Assembly (NCBI RefSeq): GCF_000243235.1
Contig: NZ_JH594606.1
Span: 2,794,255 to 2,858,254, forward strand
Direction of reading: 5' to 3'
Length of the DNA stretch: 64,000 bases
Source of the DNA: Gillisia limnaea DSM 15749
Lineage (GTDB): Bacteria > Bacteroidota > Bacteroidia > Flavobacteriales > Flavobacteriaceae
This document shows positions 8,998-15,988 of the stretch, in pieces. The notes beneath the pieces were generated by a model, which was not told the origin of the DNA, ran no database searches, and worked only from the letters and a program-made list of their open reading frames with translations. Made by a program: the position numbers and the translations under genes. Position 1 is the stretch's first letter; every line of letters begins with the position of its first letter.

Positions 8998-10434
8998 CTA
9001 TTTTAAAGACTTTTGAAACATATTATTTTCCTTGATCATACTGGTAGTCTCTGCGGGCAGCATATCTTCCCACCCGGATTTTCCTTCGGAGATCATTTGA
9101 AACACTTCCCTGGAAGAGATGTCCAAAATTTCAGGATCATAATCGGTGATATCGATTACACGACCATTGTCCTTAAAATATTTAAAGAGTTTCTGCATTC
9201 GGGGATGAACTTTTAAGTTTTCACTGGTAGTGATTGCTCCTGTTTCAGGATCCTTTAACGGATAGAGATAAACCTTTAGACTTTTAAAGAATAATTTACC
9301 AAATGCTTCCAGAATACCACCGCTTAAATGGCGGTAGTATTTTTCATCAAAAATATCCATAAAGGTATTTACACCCATGGTCAATCCCATTCTTTCCGAA
9401 GTGAATTGTGAGAAATATTCTACTACCTTATAATATTCCTGGAAATTGGAGATCATGACCGTTTGCCCCAACGCACAAAGCAGTTTGGCCCTGTCCATAA
9501 AATCTATTTCATCTATCTCACCTTCGGCTTTAAGGTTGGAGAGGGTAATCTCGAAAATGACTTTAGTTTTGTCTTTATCTACCTTTCTTTCATTTAAAAA
9601 AAGCTCCAGGGATTTTTCAAACATACTCATATTGACTCTTGTCACCGGACGGAAACTACCTCTAAGTGTAAGGATGTTTTTTTTGTAAAGCGCATTGGCC
9701 GGCAGGATATTTTGGCCTTCGGGAGAAAACATTACCGCATCTGTCATCCCGTTCTTTACAAGTTCTAGACTCATCAATCTGTTATCTACTTGCTCAAATA
9801 CAGGGCCGGTAAAATTGATGGTGTCAATTTCTATTTGGTCCTTGTGTAAATGATCAAAAAGATATTTCAATAATTTTTTAGGCTTATCATGTTGATAATA
9901 AGCACCGTAAATTAAATTAACGCCCATGGTGCCCAATGTGATTTGTTGTAAAGCGGCATTGGTTTCATGAAACTGAACATGAAGTATTATTTCACTATAA
10001 GCTTCTTTAGGATGTGTTTGAAAACGGATTCCCAGCCATCCGTGGCCTTTATATTTTTTTGCAAAATCTATCGTGGTAACTGTATTGGCATATGTGAAGA
10101 AGAGTTTATCAGGATGTTTGTCCCGGGTAATCCTTTCCTCCATCAAATCGGTTTCATAGACCAACATTCTTTTAAGCCGGGCCTCTGTAACATATCTTCC
10201 CTGGGGCTCAGGGCCATAAATCGCGTCGCTAAAATCCTTATCATAGGCACTCAGGGTTTTTGCAACGGTACTCGACGCATCCCGAACCCGAAAAAAGTTA
10301 CGAACTGTTTCCTGACCAGCACCAATTTCGGCAAAAGCTCCGTAAATGTTTTCATTAAGATTGATTTTCAATACCTTATTTCTTATCGAATAGGTGTTAT
10401 CAATCTCTTTGTCTCCTTTTATGCTAATTGACAT
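8998..10434 (-). CDS. conserved Bacteroidota protein of unknown function
   Basis: A 478-residue soluble protein. I recognise the family as highly conserved across Bacteroidota, with typical segments such as IYGAFAEIGAGQETVRNFFR near the N-terminus, GHGWLGIRFQ, GTMGVNLIYGAYY, LTLRGSFRPVTRVN and SGGILEAFGKLFF. Members are often labelled nicotinate-nucleotide adenylyltransferase in databases. I see neither the HxGH nor the ISSTxxR motif of that enzyme class, so I do not accept that label. There is no signal peptide or membrane segment. The gene has its own terminator, and the start is an ATG in a short 5' region facing era. The true activity is unknown. Confidence 0.85.
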   Translation of the reverse strand: MSISIKGDKEIDNTYSIRNKVLKINLNENIYGAFAEIGAGQETVRNFFRVRDASSTVAKTLSAYDKDFSDAIYGPEPQGRYVTEARLKRMLVYETDLMEERITRDKHPDKLFFTYANTVTTIDFAKKYKGHGWLGIRFQTHPKEAYSEIILHVQFHETNAALQQITLGTMGVNLIYGAYYQHDKPKKLLKYLFDHLHKDQIEIDTINFTGPVFEQVDNRLMSLELVKNGMTDAVMFSPEGQNILPANALYKKNILTLRGSFRPVTRVNMSMFEKSLELFLNERKVDKDKTKVIFEITLSNLKAEGEIDEIDFMDRAKLLCALGQTVMISNFQEYYKVVEYFSQFTSERMGLTMGVNTFMDIFDEKYYRHLSGGILEAFGKLFFKSLKVYLYPLKDPETGAITTSENLKVHPRMQKLFKYFKDNGRVIDITDYDPEILDISSREVFQMISEGKSGWEDMLPAETTSMIKENNMFQKSLK

Positions 10435-10470
10435 ACGTGATTTTTTATGGTTGCCTTAAATTTAAGAATA

Positions 10471-10590
10471 TTAAAGTTTATCTACCACTACTTTATAGGT
10501 AGGATCTTCTAAAATATTTACTTCAATAATCGAACCTGCATTAGCAAGTAAATTCACCTGTTGCTTAAAATGAAAAAAGTTGTGATTTAA
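10471..10590 (-). pseudogene. possible C-terminal remnant of a lost gene
   Basis: The minus strand between the unknown-function gene and era carries about 40 open codons ending in TAA (10471-10473). The last 20 residues read GSIIEVNILEDPTYKVVVDK followed by Leu. This is protein-like (alternating hydrophobics, regular codon use), yet there is no ATG and an in-frame stop lies immediately upstream. I read it as a leftover 3' end of a deleted gene or a very short GTG-started gene. Chance cannot be excluded. Confidence 0.3.
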
Positions 10591-10648
10591 GCTTTACAGA
10601 AATGTATTGAAATTTTTTATAAGTACCTTTGTAAAAAATTTGAATATT

Positions 10649-11530
10649 ATGGCGCATAGGGCTGGTTTTGTAAATATTATAGGAAATCCCAATGTTGGGA
10701 AATCCACATTGATGAATGCTTTTGTTGGTGAAAAATTATCCATAATCACTTCTAAGGCGCAAACCACCCGTCACCGTATTTTGGGTATTGTAAATGGAGA
10801 AGATTTCCAGGTGATCTTAAGTGACACTCCCGGAATTATTAAGCCGGCGTATGATTTGCAACAATCCATGATGGATTTTGTAAAATCTGCCTTCGAAGAT
10901 GCCGATATTTTGATCTACATGGTCGAAATTGGGGAGCAGGCCCTTAAAGATGAAGCCTTTTTCAATAAGATCGTGAATTCTCAAATCCCTGTTTTATTAC
11001 TGCTCAATAAAATTGATATCTCAAACCAGGAACAACTGGAAGAACAGGTGCAACTCTGGACGGAGAAAGTTCCCAATGCCGAAATATATCCTATTTCTGC
11101 CTTGCAGGGATTTAATGTAAGTGAGGTTTTTAACCGAATTGTGGAATTACTACCGGAATCTCCTGCTTTTTATCCTAAAGATCAATTAACCGATAAACCT
11201 GAACGTTTTTTTGTGAACGAGATCATTCGCGAAAAGATCCTGATGCATTATAAAAAGGAAATTCCGTACAGCGTTGAGATCGATACTGAAGAATTTTTTG
11301 AGGAAGAAGAGATCATCAGAATGCGAAGCATTATTATGGTAGAGCGCGAAACCCAAAAGGGAATCATCATCGGTCATAAGGGAGCAGCCTTGAAAAGGGT
11401 GGGAGTAGAAGCTCGAAAAGATCTGGAAAAGTTCTTCGGAAAGCAGGTCCACCTTGAACTCTACGTGAAGGTTAACAAAAACTGGCGAAATGATGCCCGG
11501 CAGCTAAAGCGGTTTGGGTATAATAGGTAA
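10649..11530 (+). CDS. era: GTPase Era
   Basis: Era is an essential GTPase that binds the 3' end of 16S rRNA and assists 30S ribosome maturation. The start is ATG at 10649 (MAHRAGFVNIIG), giving 293 residues, the usual size; an upstream in-frame TTG at 10607 is unnecessary. G1 GNPNVGKS, the switch I Thr region TTRHR, G3 DTPG, G4 NKID and G5 SAL are all present. The C-terminal KH domain contains GIIIGHKGAALK. A TACCTTTG element at 10624-10631 matches the Bacteroidota -7 box, although the -33 TTG is poorly spaced. A hairpin just after the stop may terminate transcription. Confidence 0.97.
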   Translation: MAHRAGFVNIIGNPNVGKSTLMNAFVGEKLSIITSKAQTTRHRILGIVNGEDFQVILSDTPGIIKPAYDLQQSMMDFVKSAFEDADILIYMVEIGEQALKDEAFFNKIVNSQIPVLLLLNKIDISNQEQLEEQVQLWTEKVPNAEIYPISALQGFNVSEVFNRIVELLPESPAFYPKDQLTDKPERFFVNEIIREKILMHYKKEIPYSVEIDTEEFFEEEEIIRMRSIIMVERETQKGIIIGHKGAALKRVGVEARKDLEKFFGKQVHLELYVKVNKNWRNDARQLKRFGYNR

Positions 11531-11533
11531 GAA

Positions 11534-11560
11534 AAAGGGAACGAATAAATGTTTCCCTTT
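11534..11560 (+). terminator. probable terminator after era
   Basis: An AAAGGGAAC stem (about 11534-11542) pairs with GTTTCCCTT (11551-11559) around an eight-base AT loop. The following T run is only one base longer than the stem, so termination may be weak. Confidence 0.5.
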
Positions 11561-11597
11561 CAGGCCCCTGGTTTATAACTTCGCTCTTTATTTTAAA

Positions 11598-13106
11598 TTA
11601 CATCAACAATAACTCTTCCACATAGGTTCTTTTATTGGACAAACGCGGTATTTTATGTTGTCCGCCAAGTTTCCCATGTTTTTTAAGCCAGTCATAAAAA
11701 AGATATTCTCTTGCCGGATGTACTGTTGGAATATTCAGTGTCATATTATTAAAGCGTTTTGCTTCGTAATCACTGTTCACCTCCTGTAAAGCCAGGTCCA
11801 GCGCTCTTGTAAAAGCTTCCAGGTCTTTTGGAGGCGTTTTAAACTCGATGATCCATTCGTGAGCACCTTTTTCTTTTCCCTCCATAAAAATGGGAGCAGC
11901 CGTATATTCCACTATTTCACAACCGGTTATTTGAGAGGCTTTTTTTAATGCGGAATCACTATTCTCAATAATCAATTCCTCTCCAAATACATTGATATGA
12001 TGCTTTGTTCTTCCCGAAACTTTTATCCTGTAAGGGCTGATTGAGGTAAAACGAACGGTATCCCCAATCTTATAGCGCCATAAACCTGCATTCGTGGTAA
12101 TTATTACCGCATAATTTGTTTCGGTTTGTACCTCGTTTAAAGGAATGATTTTTTGGTTGGGACTGCCGTAGGTGTCCATAGGAATGAATTCATAAAAAAT
12201 TCCGTAATCCAGCATCAGCAATAATCCTTCAGAATTATTTAAATCCTGACAGGCAAGAAAACCTTCAGAAGCATTATAGATCTCGTAAAACCTGAAAGTA
12301 TCCCTGGGCAATATTTTTTGATATTGAGGAGCATAGGGGTCAAAATTTACTCCGCCGTGAAAATATACTTCCAGGCTGGGCCATACTTCAAAGAGATTTT
12401 CTTTTCCGCTTGTTTCCAGCACGTTATTCAGCAAGACAAGCATCCAGGATGGTACCCCGGCAAGGCTGGTAACTTTTTCCTTAATGGTTTCATTAACAAT
12501 CGCCTGCATTTTGACCTCCCAGTTGCTCATAAGAGAAACTTCATTGCTGGGGGTACTACTAAATTCTGCCCAAAATGGCATATTGTCTATTAGAATTGCC
12601 GATAAATCCCCATAGGAAGTCCCGTTATTGCGGTAGATCTCTTTACTGCCGCCAAGGCGTAAACTTTTTCCTGTAAATAACTGGGAATTGGGGTTGTTGT
12701 TTAAATACATGCACAGCAGATCTTTCCCGGCGGCATAATGACAGTTTTCCAGGGAATCATCGCTTACCGGAATAAATTTGCTTTTTGCATTTGTCGTGCC
12801 GCTGGATTTCGCAAACCATTTTATGGGAGTAGGCCAAAAAATATTGTTCTCTCCCCGCCTGCATCGCTCAATTTCGGGTTCATATTCCTCATAGCTATGA
12901 ATAGGGACGTTTCTGGCGAAACTTTCATAATTCTGTATCCCGGCAAAATCATATTTTTTTCCGAATTCTGTATTTTTCGCTTTGGAAATAAGATGTCTCA
13001 AGAGTTCTTGTTGAACTTCATTGGGATATTTCATGAATAACTCCATTTGATGGATTCGCTTCTTTAAAAACCAGGAAGCAATAGAGTTTACTAATGGAAT
13101 TGGCAT
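11598..13106 (-). CDS. GH3 auxin-responsive promoter family protein
   Basis: A 502-residue member of the GH3 family, whose plant relatives are acyl-acid-amido synthetases of the ANL (adenylate-forming) superfamily. The ATP motif is visible as FAKSSGTTNAKSKFIPVS near residue 100. Further family segments are VYFHGGVNF, YNASEGFLACQ, TTNAGLWRYKIGDTVRF and KVSGRTKHHINVFGEE. Length is normal. I start it at ATG 13106 (MPIPLVNSIASWFLKKRI), since the longer frame needs a TTG at 13130. These proteins are widespread in Bacteroidota but their substrate there is unknown. It is transcribed divergently from the DUF2797 gene. Confidence 0.9.
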   Translation of the reverse strand: MPIPLVNSIASWFLKKRIHQMELFMKYPNEVQQELLRHLISKAKNTEFGKKYDFAGIQNYESFARNVPIHSYEEYEPEIERCRRGENNIFWPTPIKWFAKSSGTTNAKSKFIPVSDDSLENCHYAAGKDLLCMYLNNNPNSQLFTGKSLRLGGSKEIYRNNGTSYGDLSAILIDNMPFWAEFSSTPSNEVSLMSNWEVKMQAIVNETIKEKVTSLAGVPSWMLVLLNNVLETSGKENLFEVWPSLEVYFHGGVNFDPYAPQYQKILPRDTFRFYEIYNASEGFLACQDLNNSEGLLLMLDYGIFYEFIPMDTYGSPNQKIIPLNEVQTETNYAVIITTNAGLWRYKIGDTVRFTSISPYRIKVSGRTKHHINVFGEELIIENSDSALKKASQITGCEIVEYTAAPIFMEGKEKGAHEWIIEFKTPPKDLEAFTRALDLALQEVNSDYEAKRFNNMTLNIPTVHPAREYLFYDWLKKHGKLGGQHKIPRLSNKRTYVEELLLM

Positions 13107-13222
13107 TATTCTTTTTATATTTATCCGCAAATTAGAGTAAAAGCGGCAGATTGGCCGGATAAAATTAAGCTAATCTTTGAAGCCTGCAAAAAAAATCATT
13201 TTCGTTTAAAAAACAAAAAAAT

Positions 13223-14014
13223 ATGAGATATGAAGGGGTTCTAACTAAAATGAGTACAGAGCTAACGGAGACTGTTCAATATTACCTCGTCTTTGAAGCC
13301 GATTTTTTAAATGTAAATCAAATTCTGGATAAGAAGATTAGTTTAAATTTCCTGCGGTACCAGTGTCTTAATTGTGGTTTACAGAAAAAGATTTTTCGCC
13401 AGGGGTACTGTTATGATTGCTTTAGTTCCATTCCGCAGGCTGGAAGCTGGATCATAAAACCGGAGTTAAGTACCGCACATTTGGATGAGGAGGACAGAGA
13501 TCTGGAATTCGAAAAAAGTGTACAGCTCAAACCACATATTGTATACCTGGCAAACTCCAGCGATGTAAAAGTGGGAGTTACCCGCAAAACTCAAATCCCA
13601 ACGCGGTGGATCGATCAGGGCGCTCACGAGGCGATCGAAATTGTAGAAGTTCCCAATCGCTATCTTGCCGGGATTACCGAGGTTGCATTAAAAAACCACG
13701 TTGGCGATAAGACCAACTGGAGAAAAATGTTAACCAATGACGTGAAAGATCTCGACCTGGTAGAGGTACGCGACAGGCTGAAACAGTTTATTCCTGCCGA
13801 GGCGATGGAATATTTCCTGGCCAACAACAAAGAAACCGAGATCCATTTTCCCGTGCTGGAATATCCCAAAAAGGTGAAACCGCTGAATCTTGTGAAAACG
13901 CCTTTTTATGAAGGGATTTTAAAAGGAATTAAAGGACAGTATTTTATTTTCCAGGATGGAACGGTTTTTAACGTGCGTGGTCACGAGGGCTTTGTGGTGG
14001 AACTGGGAATATAG
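13223..14014 (+). CDS. DUF2797 family protein
   Basis: A 263-residue protein of the DUF2797 family. Near residues 48-66 it has a four-cysteine zinc-binding pattern (CLNCG ... GYCYDCF). The stretch IVYLANSSDVKVGVTR followed by RWIDQGA is reminiscent of GIY-YIG-type folds; this is inference from the pattern only. There is no signal peptide or membrane segment. The start is ATG 13223; a second in-frame ATG lies ten codons in. It is monocistronic, followed by an intergenic repeat region. Function unknown. Confidence 0.85.
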   Translation: MRYEGVLTKMSTELTETVQYYLVFEADFLNVNQILDKKISLNFLRYQCLNCGLQKKIFRQGYCYDCFSSIPQAGSWIIKPELSTAHLDEEDRDLEFEKSVQLKPHIVYLANSSDVKVGVTRKTQIPTRWIDQGAHEAIEIVEVPNRYLAGITEVALKNHVGDKTNWRKMLTNDVKDLDLVEVRDRLKQFIPAEAMEYFLANNKETEIHFPVLEYPKKVKPLNLVKTPFYEGILKGIKGQYFIFQDGTVFNVRGHEGFVVELGI

Positions 14015-14392
14015 TATTGAAAGAGGTTTGCCGTTTAAAGTTTAACCGAGAACCGAAAACCCTTTACCGATTAGTTTTTAAATGAGAACCAGAAAGAGTG
14101 AGAGAGCGAAAGAAACGAAGTGCAGGATTAAAAATCGACTTTTGGGTTTATGAGTGCCCGGTTAAAAATGGAATATAACAATTAGTTATTGTTCATGATC
14201 TATTGTCATTTCGAGCGTGCGATTTAAAGTTTGAAATTAACTCGCTACAAGGATTAAATTTTCTTCAGAAATTTTTAAGTTTAGACACTGTAGCGACGAG
14301 AAATCTCAATCGCCAGATTGCTTTTCCCGATCCAAAAATCAGAATTGCAATGACAGGCTCATTTAGAAATGACACGTGCTAATTTAATTAAA
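14015..14392. repeat. intergenic region with interspersed repeat, copy 1
   Basis: No gene is seen in these ~380 bp. The segment 14294-14373 (GAGAAATCTCAATCGCCAG through CAGGCTCATTTAGAAATGAC) is closely similar to 15885-15971, 1.6 kb away. It belongs to a class of intergenic repeats starting with the ATTTCGA / GAAATCTC words that I associate with Bacteroidota genomes. Confidence 0.6.
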
Positions 14393-14421
14393 TAAAAAAA
14401 GTCACCCAGGTGGGTGACTTT
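14393..14421 (-). terminator. terminator of the first small lipoprotein gene
   Basis: A perfect 10-bp stem (14398-14407 with 14412-14421, loop AGGT) is followed on the minus strand by seven or more Ts. It lies 25 bp beyond the stop of the 14446-14682 gene. Confidence 0.85.
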
Positions 14422-14445
14422 AGGAATATAAAAGGATGTGAAGGT

Positions 14446-14682
14446 TTACTTATTGTCCCGGTTTTCCGATTTATCCTTTGTATCATCAATACCTTCCTGA
14501 ACCTCTTTTTTTACTTTTTTAGCGCCTTCTTCAATTTTTTCTGCGGCTTTTTTAGTATTAGATTCAATATCTTCGCCAATCGCTTCAACGGCATCCTGGG
14601 TTTTTTCCTGAGTGGTTTCTCTGCAGGAATAAATAGATGAGGCCATCCCGGCCACCATCAACATCAAAATTAATTTTTTCAT
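14446..14682 (-). CDS. small lipoprotein, paralogue of the next gene
   Basis: A 78-residue protein with a lipoprotein signal (MKKLILMLMVAGMASSIYSC, lipid-attachment Cys20) and a short highly charged, probably helical mature part rich in Glu and Lys. The first 35 residues are nearly identical in pattern to the neighbouring 14852-15088 product (IYSCRETT-EKT-DAVE-IG-D). The tail diverges and here is mixed basic/acidic. The leader contains an AAAACAATA motif 11 nt before the ATG. It has its own terminator. Function unknown; the size and repeating TKDAVEAIG-like segment recall small amphipathic helical surface proteins. Confidence 0.75.
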   Translation of the reverse strand: MKKLILMLMVAGMASSIYSCRETTQEKTQDAVEAIGEDIESNTKKAAEKIEEGAKKVKKEVQEGIDDTKDKSENRDNK

Positions 14683-14704
14683 AGGCAGATATTTATTGTT
14701 TTTT

Positions 14705-14780
14705 ATTGGTCTCCCGGTAGCTGTCGGGAGTAATTCGCATATCTTGATCCGTGTTTTGTATCGAATTGTAGTTATGCTTC
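14705..14780. repeat. interspersed CTCCCG/CGGGAG repeat, copy 1
   Basis: A hairpin of the type CTCCCGGTAGCTGTCGGGAG followed by TAATTCGCATATCTTGAT and ending in GTTATGC. The same order of words recurs at 23186-23258, and a shorter copy lies at 18684-18713. It occupies the space between the two lipoprotein genes. Confidence 0.6.
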
Positions 14781-14795
14781 TTTCTTAAGTTTAAA

Positions 14796-14832
14796 CAAAA
14801 AAAGCCATCGCAAATAAATTTGGATGGCCTTT
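14796..14832 (-). terminator. terminator of the second small lipoprotein gene
   Basis: The minus strand folds AAAGGCCATC against GATGGCTTT with one bulged base and runs into seven Ts. It lies about 20 bp downstream of the 14852-15088 stop. Confidence 0.75.
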
Positions 14833-14851
14833 AAAAGATTAATGCGAATGC

Positions 14852-15088
14852 CTATTGCATATCGTCATCAGCATTCATATCGTCCGTACCGTCAATTTCT
14901 TCATCGATTTCGGTTTCTGCATTTTCAGCAGCTGCTTCGATTTCATCGCCAGCTTCTTCAGCAGAGTTTTCCATATCGTTTCCGATTTCTTCTACTGCAT
15001 CTTCTGTTTTCTCTTCTGTAGTTTCTCTACAAGAATAGATTGATAAAGAAAATACTGCAGCCAATAATAATAAAGATAATTTTTTCAT
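14852..15088 (-). CDS. small acidic lipoprotein
   Basis: A 78-residue lipoprotein (lipobox SIYSC, Cys20) paralogous to the preceding gene and of identical length. The mature part is almost entirely acidic (runs such as EEAGDEIEAAAENAETEIDE) and ends in a DDMNADDDMQ tail. Both genes are on the minus strand and each has a private terminator, so they look like separate transcription units from a tandem duplication. The charge change between copies (mixed versus strongly acidic) is the main difference. Function unknown. Confidence 0.75.
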   Translation of the reverse strand: MKKLSLLLLAAVFSLSIYSCRETTEEKTEDAVEEIGNDMENSAEEAGDEIEAAAENAETEIDEEIDGTDDMNADDDMQ

Positions 15089-15257
15089 TTTTAAAAAGTT
15101 TGATTAGTTCAAGACGCAAATTTAAACTATTTTTTAAATATGCAATCAAGTCTTTTCCGTTAAATAATTCAAATCTTTTTTATTTGCAGCAGATGTAATT
15201 TAAGTTTTTTTTAATCTCTATTGGGTTTAATTCCCCGAGGATTGCCTCGTTTATTAT

Positions 15258-15290
15258 TACTATTTTGTGACTCGATGTCACAAAATAGTA
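15258..15290 (+). promoter_or_regulatory. start-codon-sequestering hairpin of the IS200 transposase
   Basis: A perfect 14-bp stem, TACTATTTTGTGAC (15258-15271) with GTCACAAAATAGTA (15277-15290), has a five-base loop. The transposase ATG (15275-15277) lies in the loop and first stem pair, so the RNA hairpin would bury the start site. In classical IS200 a 5' hairpin similarly hides the ribosome-binding region and keeps transposition very low. Confidence 0.75.
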
Positions 15291-15733
15291 AATTCATACA
15301 CAAGAGCCATAACGTAACGGTGCTTCTTTACCATTTGGTGAGCAGTGCTAAATATCGAAGGGTTGTTATTTCTGATTCGGTCGACCGAGTTTTGGTCGCG
15401 ACATGTTCGGAGATTGAAAAAAGATATGAAGTTTGTTTTCTAGAAGTGGGAACGGACAAGAACCATGTTCATTTTTTGATTCAAAGTGTTCCTTCATATA
15501 GCGTAACAAAAATTGTTACGATGGTAAAAAGTATCTTAGCTAGGGAAGTTTTTAGGCAATGTCCAGAAGTGAAAAAGCAGCTTTGGGGTGGAGAATTTTG
15601 GGGAAAGGGTTACTTTGTGAACACCGTCGGTCAGCATGGAACCGAGAATGTCATTGCCAAATATGTCAAGGAGCAGGGAATAGAAAAAGAGTACAAAGTG
15701 TTGAAAAAAGATTATCAGTTGAAATTATTTTAA
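15275..15733 (+). CDS. tnpA: IS200 family transposase TnpA
   Basis: From ATG 15275 the product is 152 residues, exactly the length usual for IS200 TnpA; the longer frame from TTG 15221 runs through the left-end hairpin and is rejected. It is a single-strand-specific HUH endonuclease: the HUH motif is HVHF in DKNHVHFLIQ, and the catalytic tyrosine is in VIAKYVKEQG. The N-terminal HNVTVLLYHLVSSAKYRR is the family beta-strand. The gene looks intact, with no frameshift. It sits alone in a repeat-rich intergenic region, consistent with a recent or still mobile copy. Confidence 0.93.
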   Translation: MSQNSKFIHKSHNVTVLLYHLVSSAKYRRVVISDSVDRVLVATCSEIEKRYEVCFLEVGTDKNHVHFLIQSVPSYSVTKIVTMVKSILAREVFRQCPEVKKQLWGGEFWGKGYFVNTVGQHGTENVIAKYVKEQGIEKEYKVLKKDYQLKLF

Positions 15734-15832
15734 TGCCTCGTGGGCTTGCCCCGAGGATTATTTACTTTTTTGGCCAGGGAAAAAAATTCTTTTGTTCAAT
15801 TTTTATCCTGGGTTTTCAATTTTAGATTCTAA

Positions 15833-15971
15833 AGCGACCAGAAATCTCATTTTTTAGGGTAGGATGTCTAAAATTAGTTTGATTTTACGACTTTGAGATT
15901 TCCCAATCGCCAGGTTGCTTCTCCCGATCCAAAAATTGGGATCGAAATAACAGGCTCATTTCGAAATGACC
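15833..15971. repeat. intergenic interspersed repeat, copy 2
   Basis: 15885-15971 repeats the words of 14294-14373 (AATCGCCAG, TTGCTT, CCCGATCCAAAAAT, ACAGGCTCATTT, GAAATGAC). A second GAAATCTC half at 15843 precedes it, so the unit looks like an inverted pair. It separates the IS200 element from the AsmA-like gene. Confidence 0.6.
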
Positions 15972-15988
15972 ATGGAATCTAAGAAATT

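Larger units (their letters stand above)
15227..15765 (+). mobile_element. IS200-type insertion sequence
   Basis: A ~540-bp element containing one HUH/Y1 transposase gene and subterminal hairpins, the organisation of IS200. The left hairpin is CGAGG-ATTG-CCTCG (15236-15249). The right hairpin is CCTCG-(T)-GGG / CCC-CGAGG (15736-15756), with the same stem sequence. There are no terminal inverted repeats or target duplications, as expected for this family. The ends are estimated from the hairpins, so the boundaries could be off by about 15 bp. There is no tnpB. Confidence 0.75.

Noticed and set aside
15559-15825. 88-codon frame overlapping the transposase end
   Set aside because: A +2 shadow of tnpA running into the right-end hairpin; not a tnpB start.
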